This document shows, piece after piece, positions 8,449 to 15,572 of a stretch of 64,000 bases of DNA. The stretch spans positions 5,316,001 through 5,380,000 of the forward strand of contig NC_010505.1 in the NCBI RefSeq assembly GCF_000019725.1, written 5' to 3'. The notes below the pieces were generated by a model. That model was not told where the DNA came from. It was given only the letters and a program-made list of their open reading frames with translations, and ran no database searches. Position numbers and translations under genes: made by a program. Position 1 is the stretch's first letter; the number at the start of each line of letters is the position of its first letter. This DNA comes from Methylobacterium radiotolerans JCM 2831. Lineage in GTDB: Bacteria; Pseudomonadota; Alphaproteobacteria; Rhizobiales; Beijerinckiaceae.

Positions 8449-10284
8449 ATGATGTCGCTGCGCCGCCCGATCTTCGTCCTCGCTCTCGGGAGCCTGATCG
8501 CTGCCGGCCTCGGCCTGCGCGACTGGCCCGTGGAGGACGGCCGGGTCACGGCGTTCGCCCGCCGCGCCTTCGATGCCTACGGCCTCGGTCTGACGCTGGA
8601 GGGGCCGGCGCGCCTCGCGGTGCTGCCCTGGCCGCGCCTGACCTTCGACCGCGTCCGGCTCGCCGCCGGTTCCGCCGGCCCGGTCCTGGCGGAGGAGGGC
8701 CGCCTGACCATCGACCTCGACCCGCTGAGCCTCCTCGGGGGGCGCGCGGCCGTCAGCGGCCTCCGCCTGGAGGGCGCGCGGCTGTCGGACGATCCCGCCG
8801 GCTGGGACGCAGCCCTCGCGCGCCTCGCCGAGCAGGCCCGGTCCGGCGAGACGGCCCGGCCGCGCCGGATCGTCCTGCGCGACGCGCGCCTCGCCGCCGG
8901 CGACGCGGCCCGGGATATCGACCTCGACATCGCGTGGCCGCTCTGGGGCAGGGCCGCCGAGGGCCGGGCCAGCCTGATCTGGCGGGGCGTACCGACCCGG
9001 ATCGCCCTGACTCACCTGCGTCCGGCCGCGTTGGCCCAGCGCCGCGGCAGCCCCTTCACCGCGGAGATCACGTGGCCGAACGGCAGCCTCGCGGCGGACG
9101 GAACGGTGGCGCCGCCCGCGGAGGGGGGCGCGCTGCCCGTCATGTCCGGGCAGGTCCGGTTCGAGACACGATCCCTGCCGGAGAGCCTGGCCTGGATCGG
9201 CCGTGACGTGCCGCTGGCGCCGCTCGCCGGGGCCTTCTCGGTCGACGGCCGGTTCGAGACGGCCGAGCGGTCCGTCTCGTGGCCGAGCCTGCGCATCGGC
9301 CTGGGCCAGAACGTGCTCGAGGGGGCCGGCGCCGTCGCACTCGGGCCCGGCAAGGCGCCGCGCCTCTCGGTGCAGGCGACCCTGGCGGCCGAGACACTCG
9401 ATCTCACGCCGCTCGTCGCGGATCTGTCGCGACTCCTCGACCCCGCGCCCGTGTCGATCGCCCTGGCGCCCTTCACGCGGGGCGACCTCGACTTGCGCCT
9501 GTCGGCGGCCGAGGGACGCGCCGGCGCGGTCCGGGTGCAGGATCTGGCGGCGAGCGTCCTGGTGCGGGAGGCCGCCCTGGAAGTGGCGGTGAACCGGGCC
9601 CGGATCCAGGATGGCACGTTCAAGGGGCGCGTGAACCTGACGAGCGGCGCCGACCCGGCCGCGACCGAGTTGCGCACGCAGGGGAGCCTCGATCGCGTCG
9701 ATCTCGGCGCGCTCCTCGGCGAGATCGGCGCGGCGCGGTGGGTCATCGGGCCCGTGCAGGGGCATTTCGCCCTCGATTCCAGGGCCCGCGACACGGCCGG
9801 GCTGCTGGCGCATCTGAATGGTCGGGCCACGCTCGCCATGGACGGCGGTGCCATCGCCGGCCTCGACCTCGCCGACGTCGTCCACCGCAACGGTGCGGTG
9901 GCGTCCGGAGCCCTGGCGCGCCGGAACGGCCGGACGGCCTTCGAGCGGGCCGTGGTGACGCTGCGCTTCGTCGACGGCGTGGGCGAGATCGCCGAATCGG
10001 GGCTCCTGGGGCCGAGCGTCGGGGCGACCCTGCACGGTCAGGTCTCGCTGCCGGAGCGGCGGCTCGATGCCAAGGGCGACCTCGTCCTGCGCCCGCCCGG
10101 CGACGCCTCCCGCGGGATCCTGTTCGCGGTCACGGGGCCCTGGAGCGCCCTGACGGCCCAGACGGTCGCCCACAGCGAGGCCTCCGATCCGGCCGGCCGG
10201 TACGGGGACGCGATGCTCCCCGATCCGCTCAAGCTGCCCGCGACGCTCGGACTGCCCGGCAACGCCCGCGCCTATGCCCCGTGA
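8449..10284 (+). CDS. AsmA family envelope protein
   Basis: A 611-residue protein with one N-terminal membrane anchor (RRPIFVLALGSLIAAGLGL) and a long beta-rich periplasmic part. The stretch after the anchor, GLGLTLEGPARLAVLPWPRLTFDRVRL, matches the start of AsmA/TamB-like domains, and the end contains another AsmA-type block (NGRATLAMDGGAIAGLDLADVV). Such proteins bridge the inner and outer membranes and affect lipid transport. Two ATGs stand in tandem at 8449 and 8452 behind GGAG, either could be used. The DUF1499 gene follows after 58 bases in the same direction. Confidence 0.8.
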   Translation: MMSLRRPIFVLALGSLIAAGLGLRDWPVEDGRVTAFARRAFDAYGLGLTLEGPARLAVLPWPRLTFDRVRLAAGSAGPVLAEEGRLTIDLDPLSLLGGRAAVSGLRLEGARLSDDPAGWDAALARLAEQARSGETARPRRIVLRDARLAAGDAARDIDLDIAWPLWGRAAEGRASLIWRGVPTRIALTHLRPAALAQRRGSPFTAEITWPNGSLAADGTVAPPAEGGALPVMSGQVRFETRSLPESLAWIGRDVPLAPLAGAFSVDGRFETAERSVSWPSLRIGLGQNVLEGAGAVALGPGKAPRLSVQATLAAETLDLTPLVADLSRLLDPAPVSIALAPFTRGDLDLRLSAAEGRAGAVRVQDLAASVLVREAALEVAVNRARIQDGTFKGRVNLTSGADPAATELRTQGSLDRVDLGALLGEIGAARWVIGPVQGHFALDSRARDTAGLLAHLNGRATLAMDGGAIAGLDLADVVHRNGAVASGALARRNGRTAFERAVVTLRFVDGVGEIAESGLLGPSVGATLHGQVSLPERRLDAKGDLVLRPPGDASRGILFAVTGPWSALTAQTVAHSEASDPAGRYGDAMLPDPLKLPATLGLPGNARAYAP

Positions 10285-10342
10285 CGGCCGCGCCATGGTG
10301 CCGGCCCCGGCCAAGCTCTAAGATCAGGCCTCGAACGCCTCC

Positions 10343-11131
10343 ATGATCCCCATGCGCCGTCTGCTCATCGAGGAACCCGTCACCCGCGCGGGGCCGCTGG
10401 CCCGGCGGCTCGCCGTGTTCGCCGTCATCGCCACCGGGATCGCCCTCGTCCTCGTCCGGGATCCGCGCTCCGACACGAACGCCGCCCTCGTGGCCCTCCT
10501 GGCCGGCCTCGGCGTCGCGCTGCTGGCGGCCGCGGCCGCGATCTTCGCCTTCGTGCGGGTCTGGCGCGAGGGCGCCCGCGGCCTCGGGGCCGCCCTCGCC
10601 GGGCTGGTCCTCGCGCTGGCGGTGCTGGGCTACCCCGCCTTCCTGGGCCTGCGCGGCCTGCGGTTGCCCGCCCTGTCGGACATCACCACCGACATCGACA
10701 ATCCGCCGGCCTTCTCGCGCTCGCGGGCGGCCTTCGCGGCCCGCGGCGGACGCTACCCGGCGGACCCGAGCCCGGCGGCACGCGAGAGCCAGCGCGGCGC
10801 CTATCCGCAGATCGCGCCGCTGACCCTCGATATCGGCGCCGACGAGGCGTTCGAACTCGCCCGGCAGGCGGCCCTGAAGCGGCACTGGCAGATCGTCGAG
10901 GCGATCCGGCCGGGCGGCCGGACCGGCAACGGCCGGATCGAGGCCGTGGCCCGGGGGCTGATCCTGAACCTGCCCGACGATGTCACCGTGCGCATCCGCC
11001 CCCGTGCCGACGGGGCGCGGATCGACGTGCGCTCGGCCTCGCGGCTCGGCGGCCGGGATTTCGGCAGCAACGCCGACCGGATCCGGGCCTATCTCGACGA
11101 CGTCGCCAACCTCGCCCTCGCGGTGAAGTGA
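10343..11131 (+). CDS. DUF1499 membrane protein
   Basis: A 262-residue protein. It has three probable N-terminal membrane helices (about residues 22-40, 47-70, 80-105), then a soluble domain that starts near residue 115 with DITTDIDNPPAFS, the hallmark start of DUF1499, and contains the conserved aromatic and arginine pattern up to DFGSNADRIRAYLDDVA. The function of DUF1499 is not known. The domain is on the side of the membrane after the last helix. It probably shares a transcript with the AsmA-like gene upstream. Confidence 0.8.
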   Translation: MIPMRRLLIEEPVTRAGPLARRLAVFAVIATGIALVLVRDPRSDTNAALVALLAGLGVALLAAAAAIFAFVRVWREGARGLGAALAGLVLALAVLGYPAFLGLRGLRLPALSDITTDIDNPPAFSRSRAAFAARGGRYPADPSPAARESQRGAYPQIAPLTLDIGADEAFELARQAALKRHWQIVEAIRPGGRTGNGRIEAVARGLILNLPDDVTVRIRPRADGARIDVRSASRLGGRDFGSNADRIRAYLDDVANLALAVK

Positions 11132-11144
11132 GCCGCCGCGCGCC

Positions 11145-12065
11145 TCAGGCCGGCGCGTAAGTGCCGTCGAGCCGGGGGGCGCCGTCGCAGGACGCGAGCC
11201 CGCGTCCGACCAGATCCTCCAGATGGGCGAAGACCGACAGGGCCGCCGCGCCGCGGAGCCGGGGGTCGAGCCCCTGGTAGATCGCCGCGACGATGTCGGC
11301 GATTCGCCCGTCGCCGGCTGCCAGCCGTGCGCGGATCGCCGCCTCGCGCTGGCGGCGGTGCCCGGCCAGTCCCCGGAGGAACCGGGCGGGCTCGCGCACC
11401 GGGCCGCCATGCCCCGGCCAGTAGACCGCCTCGTCGCGACCGCGCAGCTTGTCGAGGGACTCCATGTAGGCCCGCATCGCGCCGTCCGGCGGGGCCACGA
11501 TCGTCGTCGACCACGCCATGACGTGGTCGCCCGAGAACAGCGCCCGCGCCTCCGGCAGCGCGAAGGCGAGATGGTTCATCGTGTGACCGGGGGTCTCGAC
11601 GGCCACGAGGGTCCAGCCCGGGCCGGACACGGCGTCGCCCTCCACCATGATCCGTTCCGGCGCGTGCGCCCGGTCGGCGCTCGCGTCGAGCATCGGGGTC
11701 TCCGCTTCCGACAGGGCCCGCGCGGCCCTGTGCGGCGCGCATCCGACGATCGGCGCGCCGGTGCGCGCGGCGAGCAGCCTTGCTCCGGGCGAGTGATCCC
11801 GATGGGTGTGGGTGACCACGATGGCCTCGACCCGCTCGGTGCCGAGATCCTGAAGCAGCGCGTCGACATGGGCCGGATCGTCCGGGCCCGGATCGATCAC
11901 CGCGACGCGCTCCTGGCCCACCACGTAGGTGCAGGTGCCGCTCGCCGTGAACGGGCCGCCGTTCGGCGCGACCCGTCGGCGGATCAGCGGCGCGACCCGG
12001 TCCAGCCGGCCGGCCGGAGGCATCGAGGGATCGAAGGTCAGGGTGGTCTCGTCGGTGTCCGCCAT
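11145..12065 (-). CDS. MBL-fold metallohydrolase (LACTB2/glyoxalase II-like)
   Basis: A 306-residue metallo-beta-lactamase-fold hydrolase. The zinc motif THTHRDHSPG (H-x-H-x-D-H) is complete, with further ligands in TPGHTMNH and FSGDHVM and a final histidine in WPGHGGP. After the catalytic domain comes the winged-helix region with SVFAHLEDLVGRGL, as in LACTB2-like proteins and related beta-lactamase-like hydrolases that act on thioesters or RNA. I prefer ATG 12065; the frame extends to 12122 with other possible starts at 12098. It ends only 13 bases from the convergent DUF1499 gene. The precise substrate is not visible. Confidence 0.85.
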   Translation of the reverse strand: MADTDETTLTFDPSMPPAGRLDRVAPLIRRRVAPNGGPFTASGTCTYVVGQERVAVIDPGPDDPAHVDALLQDLGTERVEAIVVTHTHRDHSPGARLLAARTGAPIVGCAPHRAARALSEAETPMLDASADRAHAPERIMVEGDAVSGPGWTLVAVETPGHTMNHLAFALPEARALFSGDHVMAWSTTIVAPPDGAMRAYMESLDKLRGRDEAVYWPGHGGPVREPARFLRGLAGHRRQREAAIRARLAAGDGRIADIVAAIYQGLDPRLRGAAALSVFAHLEDLVGRGLASCDGAPRLDGTYAPA

Positions 12066-12294
12066 CGCGATCCCGTGCGATCGAAACGGCGGTTCCATGG
12101 ACGCTCGGCGGCCGCGTGGCAATCACCCCGAAGGCTGTGCGGATCGGCGGCCACGGCAAAGGGAGTGTCGGTCGCCGTCAGGACCCGTCCGCGGTGCTGG
12201 CCATCGCGGCCGGGGTGGCGATCCCACCGCGCGCCGAGCCGGATGGACGCGGAGGGGGCCGCGTCCGATCCCGCGGGGCGCGCCCGCCGTGCGG

Positions 12295-12471
12295 TCAGTC
12301 CTGCCGGCGCGGCTGGCGCGCGCGCACGCGGACCGGTACGGGCGCCGGTGCCGGCACGAGTCCGAGCGCGGCCGCGCGCAGGGCATCGCCGGCCCTGTCG
12401 ACGATCTCGGTCACGCGCGCCGCCATCGCGGCGGCCTTCGATCGAACGGCACTCTTGGCAGATTGCAGCAT
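12295..12471 (-). CDS. Small basic hypothetical protein, 58 residues, sigma-EcfG promoter
   Basis: A 58-residue open frame starting MLQSAKSAVRSKAAAMAARV and ending RARQPRRQD, with an alanine-rich amphipathic first half and a proline- and arginine-rich tail. I do not recognise a family. The case for a real gene is its position: a sigma-EcfG-type promoter (12508-12532, minus strand) points at it with about 30 bases of leader, and a GGGA lies about ten bases before the ATG. It is divergent from the DUF1328 gene, which has its own promoter of the same kind. The helix-and-basic-tail plan suggests a membrane-, DNA- or granule-associated peptide, but that is only a guess. Confidence 0.5.
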   Translation of the reverse strand: MLQSAKSAVRSKAAAMAARVTEIVDRAGDALRAAALGLVPAPAPVPVRVRARQPRRQD

Positions 12472-12507
12472 CGCAAATCCCGGATCGAGCCTGGAGACCT
12501 ATCTTCG

Positions 12508-12532
12508 AACGCTAGCGCCCCTGTCTCGTTCC
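12508..12532 (-). promoter_or_regulatory. Sigma-EcfG-type promoter for the 58-residue protein gene
   Basis: On the minus strand: GGAAC at 12532-12528, 16 bases, CGTT at 12511-12508. This is the consensus of the alphaproteobacterial general stress sigma factor EcfG. Transcription should start near 12501, about 30 bases before the ATG at 12471. Confidence 0.7.
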
Positions 12533-12595
12533 GTCACCCCGTGTCGCGGACGGCGCGCGCGGCCGTAGGGACTCACAGGACTTCGCAATAGGGGC

Positions 12596-12620
12596 GGAAC
12601 CGGAGCTAAACCTTGGCGTT
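12596..12620 (+). promoter_or_regulatory. Sigma-EcfG-type promoter for the DUF1328 gene
   Basis: GGAAC at 12596-12600, 16 bases, CGTT at 12617-12620. The predicted start near 12627 gives a leader of about 50 bases to the ATG at 12677. It is divergent from the promoter at 12508-12532. Confidence 0.75.
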
Positions 12621-12676
12621 TTCGTGTTCAGAACGACGCGGCCCGCCCGCGTTGGTACTTTCTAAGGATACGAACC

Positions 12677-12853
12677 ATGCTCGGTTGGGCCGTAACTTTT
12701 CTCGTCGTCGCCCTCGTGGCCGCTCTGCTTGGCTTCGGCGGCATCGCCGGCACCGCTATGGAAGCGGCCAAGCTGGTGTTCTTCGTGGCGATCGTCCTGT
12801 TCGCGATCTCCGCCGTCGTCGGCCTGATGCGGGGCCGTTCGCCGACCCTCTGA
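12677..12853 (+). CDS. DUF1328 family two-helix membrane protein (YtjA-like)
   Basis: A 58-residue protein of almost only two hydrophobic helices: [20 protein letters not shown] and [18 protein letters not shown], joined by [12 protein letters not shown]. That is the signature of the DUF1328/YtjA inner-membrane peptides, which are often induced by stress and have no known activity. AAGGA lies eight bases before ATG 12677. The gene has a sigma-EcfG-type promoter and its own terminator at 12908-12935, so it is monocistronic. Its position next to nepR/phyR fits membership of the general stress regulon. Confidence 0.88.
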   Translation: MLGWAVTFLVVALVAALLGFGGIAGTAMEAAKLVFFVAIVLFAISAVVGLMRGRSPTL

Positions 12854-12907
12854 CGACTGACCGGATATGCCGGCCCCGAACGCGGGCCGGCGCACGGGCA
12901 CGCAGGA

Positions 12908-12935
12908 GAAGCCGTCGCCTCAGGGCGGCGGCTTC
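12908..12935 (+). terminator. Rho-independent terminator after the DUF1328 gene
   Basis: Twelve-base stem (12908-12919 with 12924-12935, one G-U pair), loop TCAG, followed by TTCCG. It lies 55 bases after the DUF1328 stop and before the convergent end of nepR. Confidence 0.7.
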
Positions 12936-13059
12936 TTCCGTCGGGATGATGCCGCCGCGCGCGATGGTGATTGGCCGGGCCGGTCTCCACGATCGTGTGA
13001 GGACAGGTGGGGGCGGTCCGAGCGCTGCTCGCAGGCAGGCCGATCGATCCCTCGGCGGC

Positions 13060-13335
13060 TCAGCCCTTGCGGTCGGCGCTGTCGAGCTGTGCGATCAGCT
13101 CGGCGAAGCGGTCGGGGACCGGCTGCTGCGTGACCGTGTCGTACATCGCGCGCAACTGCGCGGCGATGCGATTGCGGGTCTGATCGCTCAGGCCGTTCCT
13201 GCTCCGGGCGCGGTCGGGCTGGTCGGAAGCGGATGCGTCACCGGAGCTGTTCTCGGGCGCCGATGAGCGATCCGAAGCAGTCTCGGCGTGCGGGTCGCGC
13301 GCGCGAAGACCTGCCTCCTTCCCCTGGTCCACCAT
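13060..13335 (-). CDS. nepR: Anti-sigma factor NepR
   Basis: A 91-residue protein. The C-terminal part NRIAAQLRAMYDTVTQQPVP followed by DRFAELIAQL is the NepR core, two helices that hold sigma-EcfG inactive until phosphorylated PhyR takes NepR away. The first 45 residues are polar and variable, as in other NepR proteins. The frame continues to an ATG at 13398, but the sigma-EcfG-type promoter at 13411-13436 would place the transcript start within a few bases of that codon, so ATG 13335 is preferred and leaves a leader of about 70 bases. The gene is divergent from phyR. No ecfG sigma gene follows it here. Confidence 0.9.
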   Translation of the reverse strand: MVDQGKEAGLRARDPHAETASDRSSAPENSSGDASASDQPDRARSRNGLSDQTRNRIAAQLRAMYDTVTQQPVPDRFAELIAQLDSADRKG

Positions 13336-13410
13336 CAACACGCCCCTTGTTGCCGAAGTCGGCCCGGCCGCATTGTGCTGCGGCTCGACATACGCCATGG
13401 CTGCGCCGGC

Positions 13411-13436
13411 AACGCCTGCGCGCCGGCATCGGTTCC
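13411..13436 (-). promoter_or_regulatory. Sigma-EcfG-type promoter for nepR
   Basis: Minus strand: GGAAC at 13436-13432, 17 bases, CGTT at 13414-13411. Expected start near 13404. It lies back to back with the phyR promoter, with only ten bases between the two -35 elements. Confidence 0.75.
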
Positions 13437-13446
13437 GCCGGGGGGT

Positions 13447-13471
13447 GGAACGGAGTGCGGGCCTCCGCGTT
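13447..13471 (+). promoter_or_regulatory. Sigma-EcfG-type promoter for phyR
   Basis: GGAAC at 13447-13451, 16 bases, CGTT at 13468-13471. Expected start near 13478, about 95 bases before the phyR ATG. It would give positive feedback on the response regulator. Confidence 0.75.
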
Positions 13472-13572
13472 GGGCGGTAGGCTGCGCAGGACACAGAGCC
13501 GGCCCCGGCAGGCCCTCGGTAACGGATCGAGGCGCTCGCGGCCGGGCAACACGGCGAGGCACAGGGGATCGA

Positions 13573-14376
13573 ATGTCGACATCGCAACTCGTGGTACAGC
13601 ACCTGCCGTACCTGCGCCGCTACGCGCGCGCGCTCACGGGTAGCCAAGTGGCGGGTGACGCGTACGTCGCCGCCACCCTGGAGACCCTCGTCAACGAGCC
13701 GGACACGCTCGGTCGCAGCACCAACATCAAGGCCGACCTGTTCCGCGTCTTCACGCGGATCTGGAACTCGCTCTCGGTCAACGGCCGCAGCGAGCAGGTC
13801 CAGCACGACCTGCCTGCGGAGGTGCGCCTCGGTCAGATCACGCCGCTGCCGCGCCAGGCCTTCCTGCTCTCCTGCCTCGAGGGCTTCTCGGAGGAGGACG
13901 CGGCCATCATCCTCGGCGTGGACGTGTCCGAGGTTCGCGACCTCGTCGACGAGGCCGGCCGCGAGCTCGCCGCCGACATGGCGACCGAGATCCTCATCAT
14001 CGAGGACGAGCCCCTGATCGCGATGGATCTGGAGGCTCTGGTCGAGGGTCTCGGCCACAACGTCATCGGCGTTGCCCGCACCCGTACCGAGGCGATCAAG
14101 ATCGCCGGGGAGGGCAAGCGTCCCGGCCTGATCCTGGCCGACATTCAGCTCGCCGACGGCTCCTCCGGCCTCGACGCGGTGAACGACCTCCTGAAGTCCT
14201 TCGAGGTGCCGGTGATCTTCATCACCGCCTATCCGGAGCGCTTCCTCACCGGCGAGCGGCCCGAGCCGGCCTTCCTCATCGCCAAGCCGTTCCAGCCCGC
14301 CAACGTCTCGGCGGTGATCAGCCAGGCGCTGTTCTTCCAGCAGACCGCCCGTCGGCGCGAAGCCAAGACGGCCTGA
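13573..14376 (+). CDS. phyR: General stress response regulator PhyR
   Basis: A 267-residue protein with the PhyR plan: an N-terminal ECF-sigma-like domain (about 1-130, with the sigma4-type segment FLLSCLEGFSEEDAAIILGV) and a C-terminal receiver domain (about 138-258). The receiver has the acidic pair IEDEP at 143-147, the phospho-acceptor Asp190 in LILADIQLAD, a threonine in FITAYPER and the lysine in IAKPFQP. Phosphorylated PhyR binds NepR by mimicking sigma-EcfG and frees the sigma factor. AGGGGA precedes ATG 13573. Length and the position of Asp190 equal those of the Methylobacterium extorquens protein in which this system was first described. It ends in a strong terminator. Confidence 0.97.
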   Translation: MSTSQLVVQHLPYLRRYARALTGSQVAGDAYVAATLETLVNEPDTLGRSTNIKADLFRVFTRIWNSLSVNGRSEQVQHDLPAEVRLGQITPLPRQAFLLSCLEGFSEEDAAIILGVDVSEVRDLVDEAGRELAADMATEILIIEDEPLIAMDLEALVEGLGHNVIGVARTRTEAIKIAGEGKRPGLILADIQLADGSSGLDAVNDLLKSFEVPVIFITAYPERFLTGERPEPAFLIAKPFQPANVSAVISQALFFQQTARRREAKTA

Positions 14377-14434
14377 GGCCGGCCTGTCGGGTCGCGCCCG
14401 GGGTTCGCCCGGGCCGCCCGCGACCGGGAACGGT

Positions 14435-14476
14435 GGCAACAAAAAACCCCGGCGCGAGCCGGGGTTTTTTGTTGCC
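14435..14476. terminator. Strong bidirectional terminator after phyR
   Basis: A perfect 19-base stem (14435-14453 with 14458-14476), loop GCGA, with six A on one side and six T on the other built into the stem. It can end phyR on the plus strand and anything coming from the right on the minus strand. Confidence 0.9.
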
Positions 14477-14503
14477 TGGCCGCCGCCCGTGTCCGGACGC
14501 GCG

Positions 14504-14594
14504 CAAAAAAACGGGCCGGAGAAGGCTCCAGCCCGTCGCGAAGGTTCCGGCCGATGCACAAGGGGAATGCGGGGAGGACCAGGTGGCCGGGTGC
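14504..14594 (-). ncRNA. Candidate sigma-EcfG-controlled small RNA, about 90 nt
   Basis: No gene lies in 14377-14822, but on the minus strand it has all the parts of a small RNA. A GGAAC/CGTT promoter (14601-14625) predicts a start near 14594. The first element is a stem CCGGCC/GGCCGG (14585-14590 with 14547-14552) whose 32-base loop contains two C-runs, CCUCCCC and UUCCCC, able to pair with Shine-Dalgarno sequences. Then comes a second hairpin (14531-14536 with 14511-14516, plus an inner GGAG/CUCC) directly followed by seven U, a standard rho-independent terminator. Transcription converges on phyR. Caulobacter GsrN is a known stress-sigma-controlled RNA with a C-rich target loop; homology to it is not claimed. 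Boundaries are predicted, not measured. Confidence 0.6.
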
Positions 14595-14600
14595 AGAGGG

Positions 14601-14625
14601 AACGGGTGCCGGCCCAGGAGGTTCC
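14601..14625 (-). promoter_or_regulatory. Sigma-EcfG-type promoter for the candidate small RNA
   Basis: Minus strand: GGAAC at 14625-14621, 16 bases, CGTT at 14604-14601. There is no open reading frame of note downstream, only the two hairpins of the candidate RNA. Confidence 0.65.
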
Positions 14626-14756
14626 AGGGCGGGCGATTTTTCGTAGCGAGTGGTTTTTCGGCAACGGTTCGGGTCTGTGGATAGCGGGCGTGCGCCGCCG
14701 CACCAACGGCCGAGCTGCGTTCGAATACTCAGGATGCGTAGACGCGGCACAGTCTA

Positions 14757-14781
14757 GGAACCTGCGATTGCAGGGCGCGTT
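14757..14781 (+). promoter_or_regulatory. Sigma-EcfG-type promoter for the 120-residue secreted protein gene
   Basis: GGAAC at 14757-14761, 16 bases, CGTT at 14778-14781. Expected start near 14788, about 35 bases before ATG 14823. Confidence 0.75.
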
Positions 14782-14822
14782 GTACGAACATCCTGTCAAG
14801 CTCTCGCGATGAGGTCGGGGCG

Positions 14823-15185
14823 ATGCTGCGGTCTGGTTTCATTCTGGGCGTGAGTGCTCCTGCCGCTCTTCTCACCGTTCTGATCCAGCCGGTGGTTCGC
14901 GACACGGCGGATCGCTGGACGATGCCGGTTCCCACGGCTCAGACCGTTCAGGCCCCGCTGCCCGGAATGCGCCCGGTCTCCCTGTCGATCAGCCCGACGC
15001 GGGTGGCGGGCGTGCAGCGGCTCGAGAGCCGGAACGCGCCCGTCGCGGGTGAGGCCCAGGATCTCGAGATCAAGCCGATCCTGCGGCAGCCGCCGCGGCG
15101 GATGCGCGAGGGTTGCGAGGCGGCCCTGAGTTCACTGGTCGGCCCCGAGGCGCGGCGCATGACCCCCGGCCGCTGCATCTCCTGA
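14823..15185 (+). CDS. Hypothetical secreted or membrane-anchored protein, sigma-EcfG promoter
   Basis: A 120-residue protein with an N-terminal hydrophobic segment (FILGVSAPAALLTVLIQPVV) that is either a signal peptide or an anchor, then a proline-rich linker and a C-terminal part with REGCEAALSSLVGPEARRMT and PGRCIS. The two cysteines near 98 and 118 could form a disulphide in the periplasm. I do not know the family. GAGG lies about ten bases before ATG 14823. It has its own sigma-EcfG-type promoter and its own terminator (15209-15243), so it is a monocistronic member of the stress island. Confidence 0.75.
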   Translation: MLRSGFILGVSAPAALLTVLIQPVVRDTADRWTMPVPTAQTVQAPLPGMRPVSLSISPTRVAGVQRLESRNAPVAGEAQDLEIKPILRQPPRRMREGCEAALSSLVGPEARRMTPGRCIS

Positions 15186-15208
15186 TCGGCGCCGACGGGA
15201 GTCCCACG

Positions 15209-15243
15209 GCAAAAGGCCCCGCCGAAACGGCGGGGCCTTTTGC
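15209..15243. terminator. Bidirectional terminator between the 120-residue protein gene and the KGG gene
   Basis: A perfect stem of 16 bases (15209-15224 with 15228-15243), loop AAA, with AAAA on the left arm and TTTT on the right. It serves both convergent transcripts. Confidence 0.88.
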
Positions 15244-15349
15244 TGTGTGAACGACGCTGGCGCGACTCTCTCGGCCCGGGGCCGGAATCGAGAACGGCGC
15301 CGGTCCCGGGGGACGCGGCGCCGCTACGCGGTTCGGTTCGGCAGCGGCC

Positions 15350-15538
15350 TCACTCGGCCCGGCCGGTCCCCGTGGACTGGCCACCCTTGCGGCCGGCGGA
15401 CGAGGCGAGTTCACGGTCCTGCGAGAAGGAGCGCTTCTCGGCCGGCACGCTGCGGCCGCCCTTGCTGGCGATCTCGCGCTGCCGCTCCAGATCCATCGAG
15501 GCAAAGCCCCGCTTCGAGGTCGAATTCCCGGATGCCAT
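15350..15538 (-). CDS. KGG-repeat general stress protein
   Basis: A 62-residue hydrophilic protein. It has the stress-induced KGG pattern twice: GFASMDLERQREIASKGGRS and, near the end, ELASSAGRKGGQS, with Arg-Phe/Ser-rich spacing between. Proteins of this family (GsiB and Con-10-like) are desiccation- and stress-induced and probably disordered. The start at 15538 is fixed by a GAGGAGG ribosome-binding site five bases upstream. A sigma-EcfG-like promoter with one mismatch lies at 15573-15597. The gene ends against the shared terminator at 15209-15243, about 105 bases on. Confidence 0.88.
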   Translation of the reverse strand: MASGNSTSKRGFASMDLERQREIASKGGRSVPAEKRSFSQDRELASSAGRKGGQSTGTGRAE

Positions 15539-15572
15539 CAGTTCCTCCTCAGGCTTCGCTTCACCCCGCAAC

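Noticed and set aside
12854..13059. An ecfG sigma factor gene next to nepR
   Set aside because: The stretch is too short, holds the DUF1328 terminator, and no sigma-like frame is present on either strand near the nepR/phyR pair.
13335..13398. Longer NepR beginning at ATG 13398
   Set aside because: The start would lie only about six bases from the predicted transcript start, and the added residues are not part of the NepR core.
14550..14630. Possible signal recognition particle RNA (CCAGGT and GC-rich stems on the plus strand)
   Set aside because: The conserved GGAA tetraloop and the AGCAGC bulge of SRP RNA are absent. The minus-strand promoter-to-terminator reading explains the region better.
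14729..14935. Minus-strand 68-residue frame opposite the secreted 120-residue protein gene
   Set aside because: It covers the sigma-EcfG-type promoter of that gene and has no ribosome-binding site or family.
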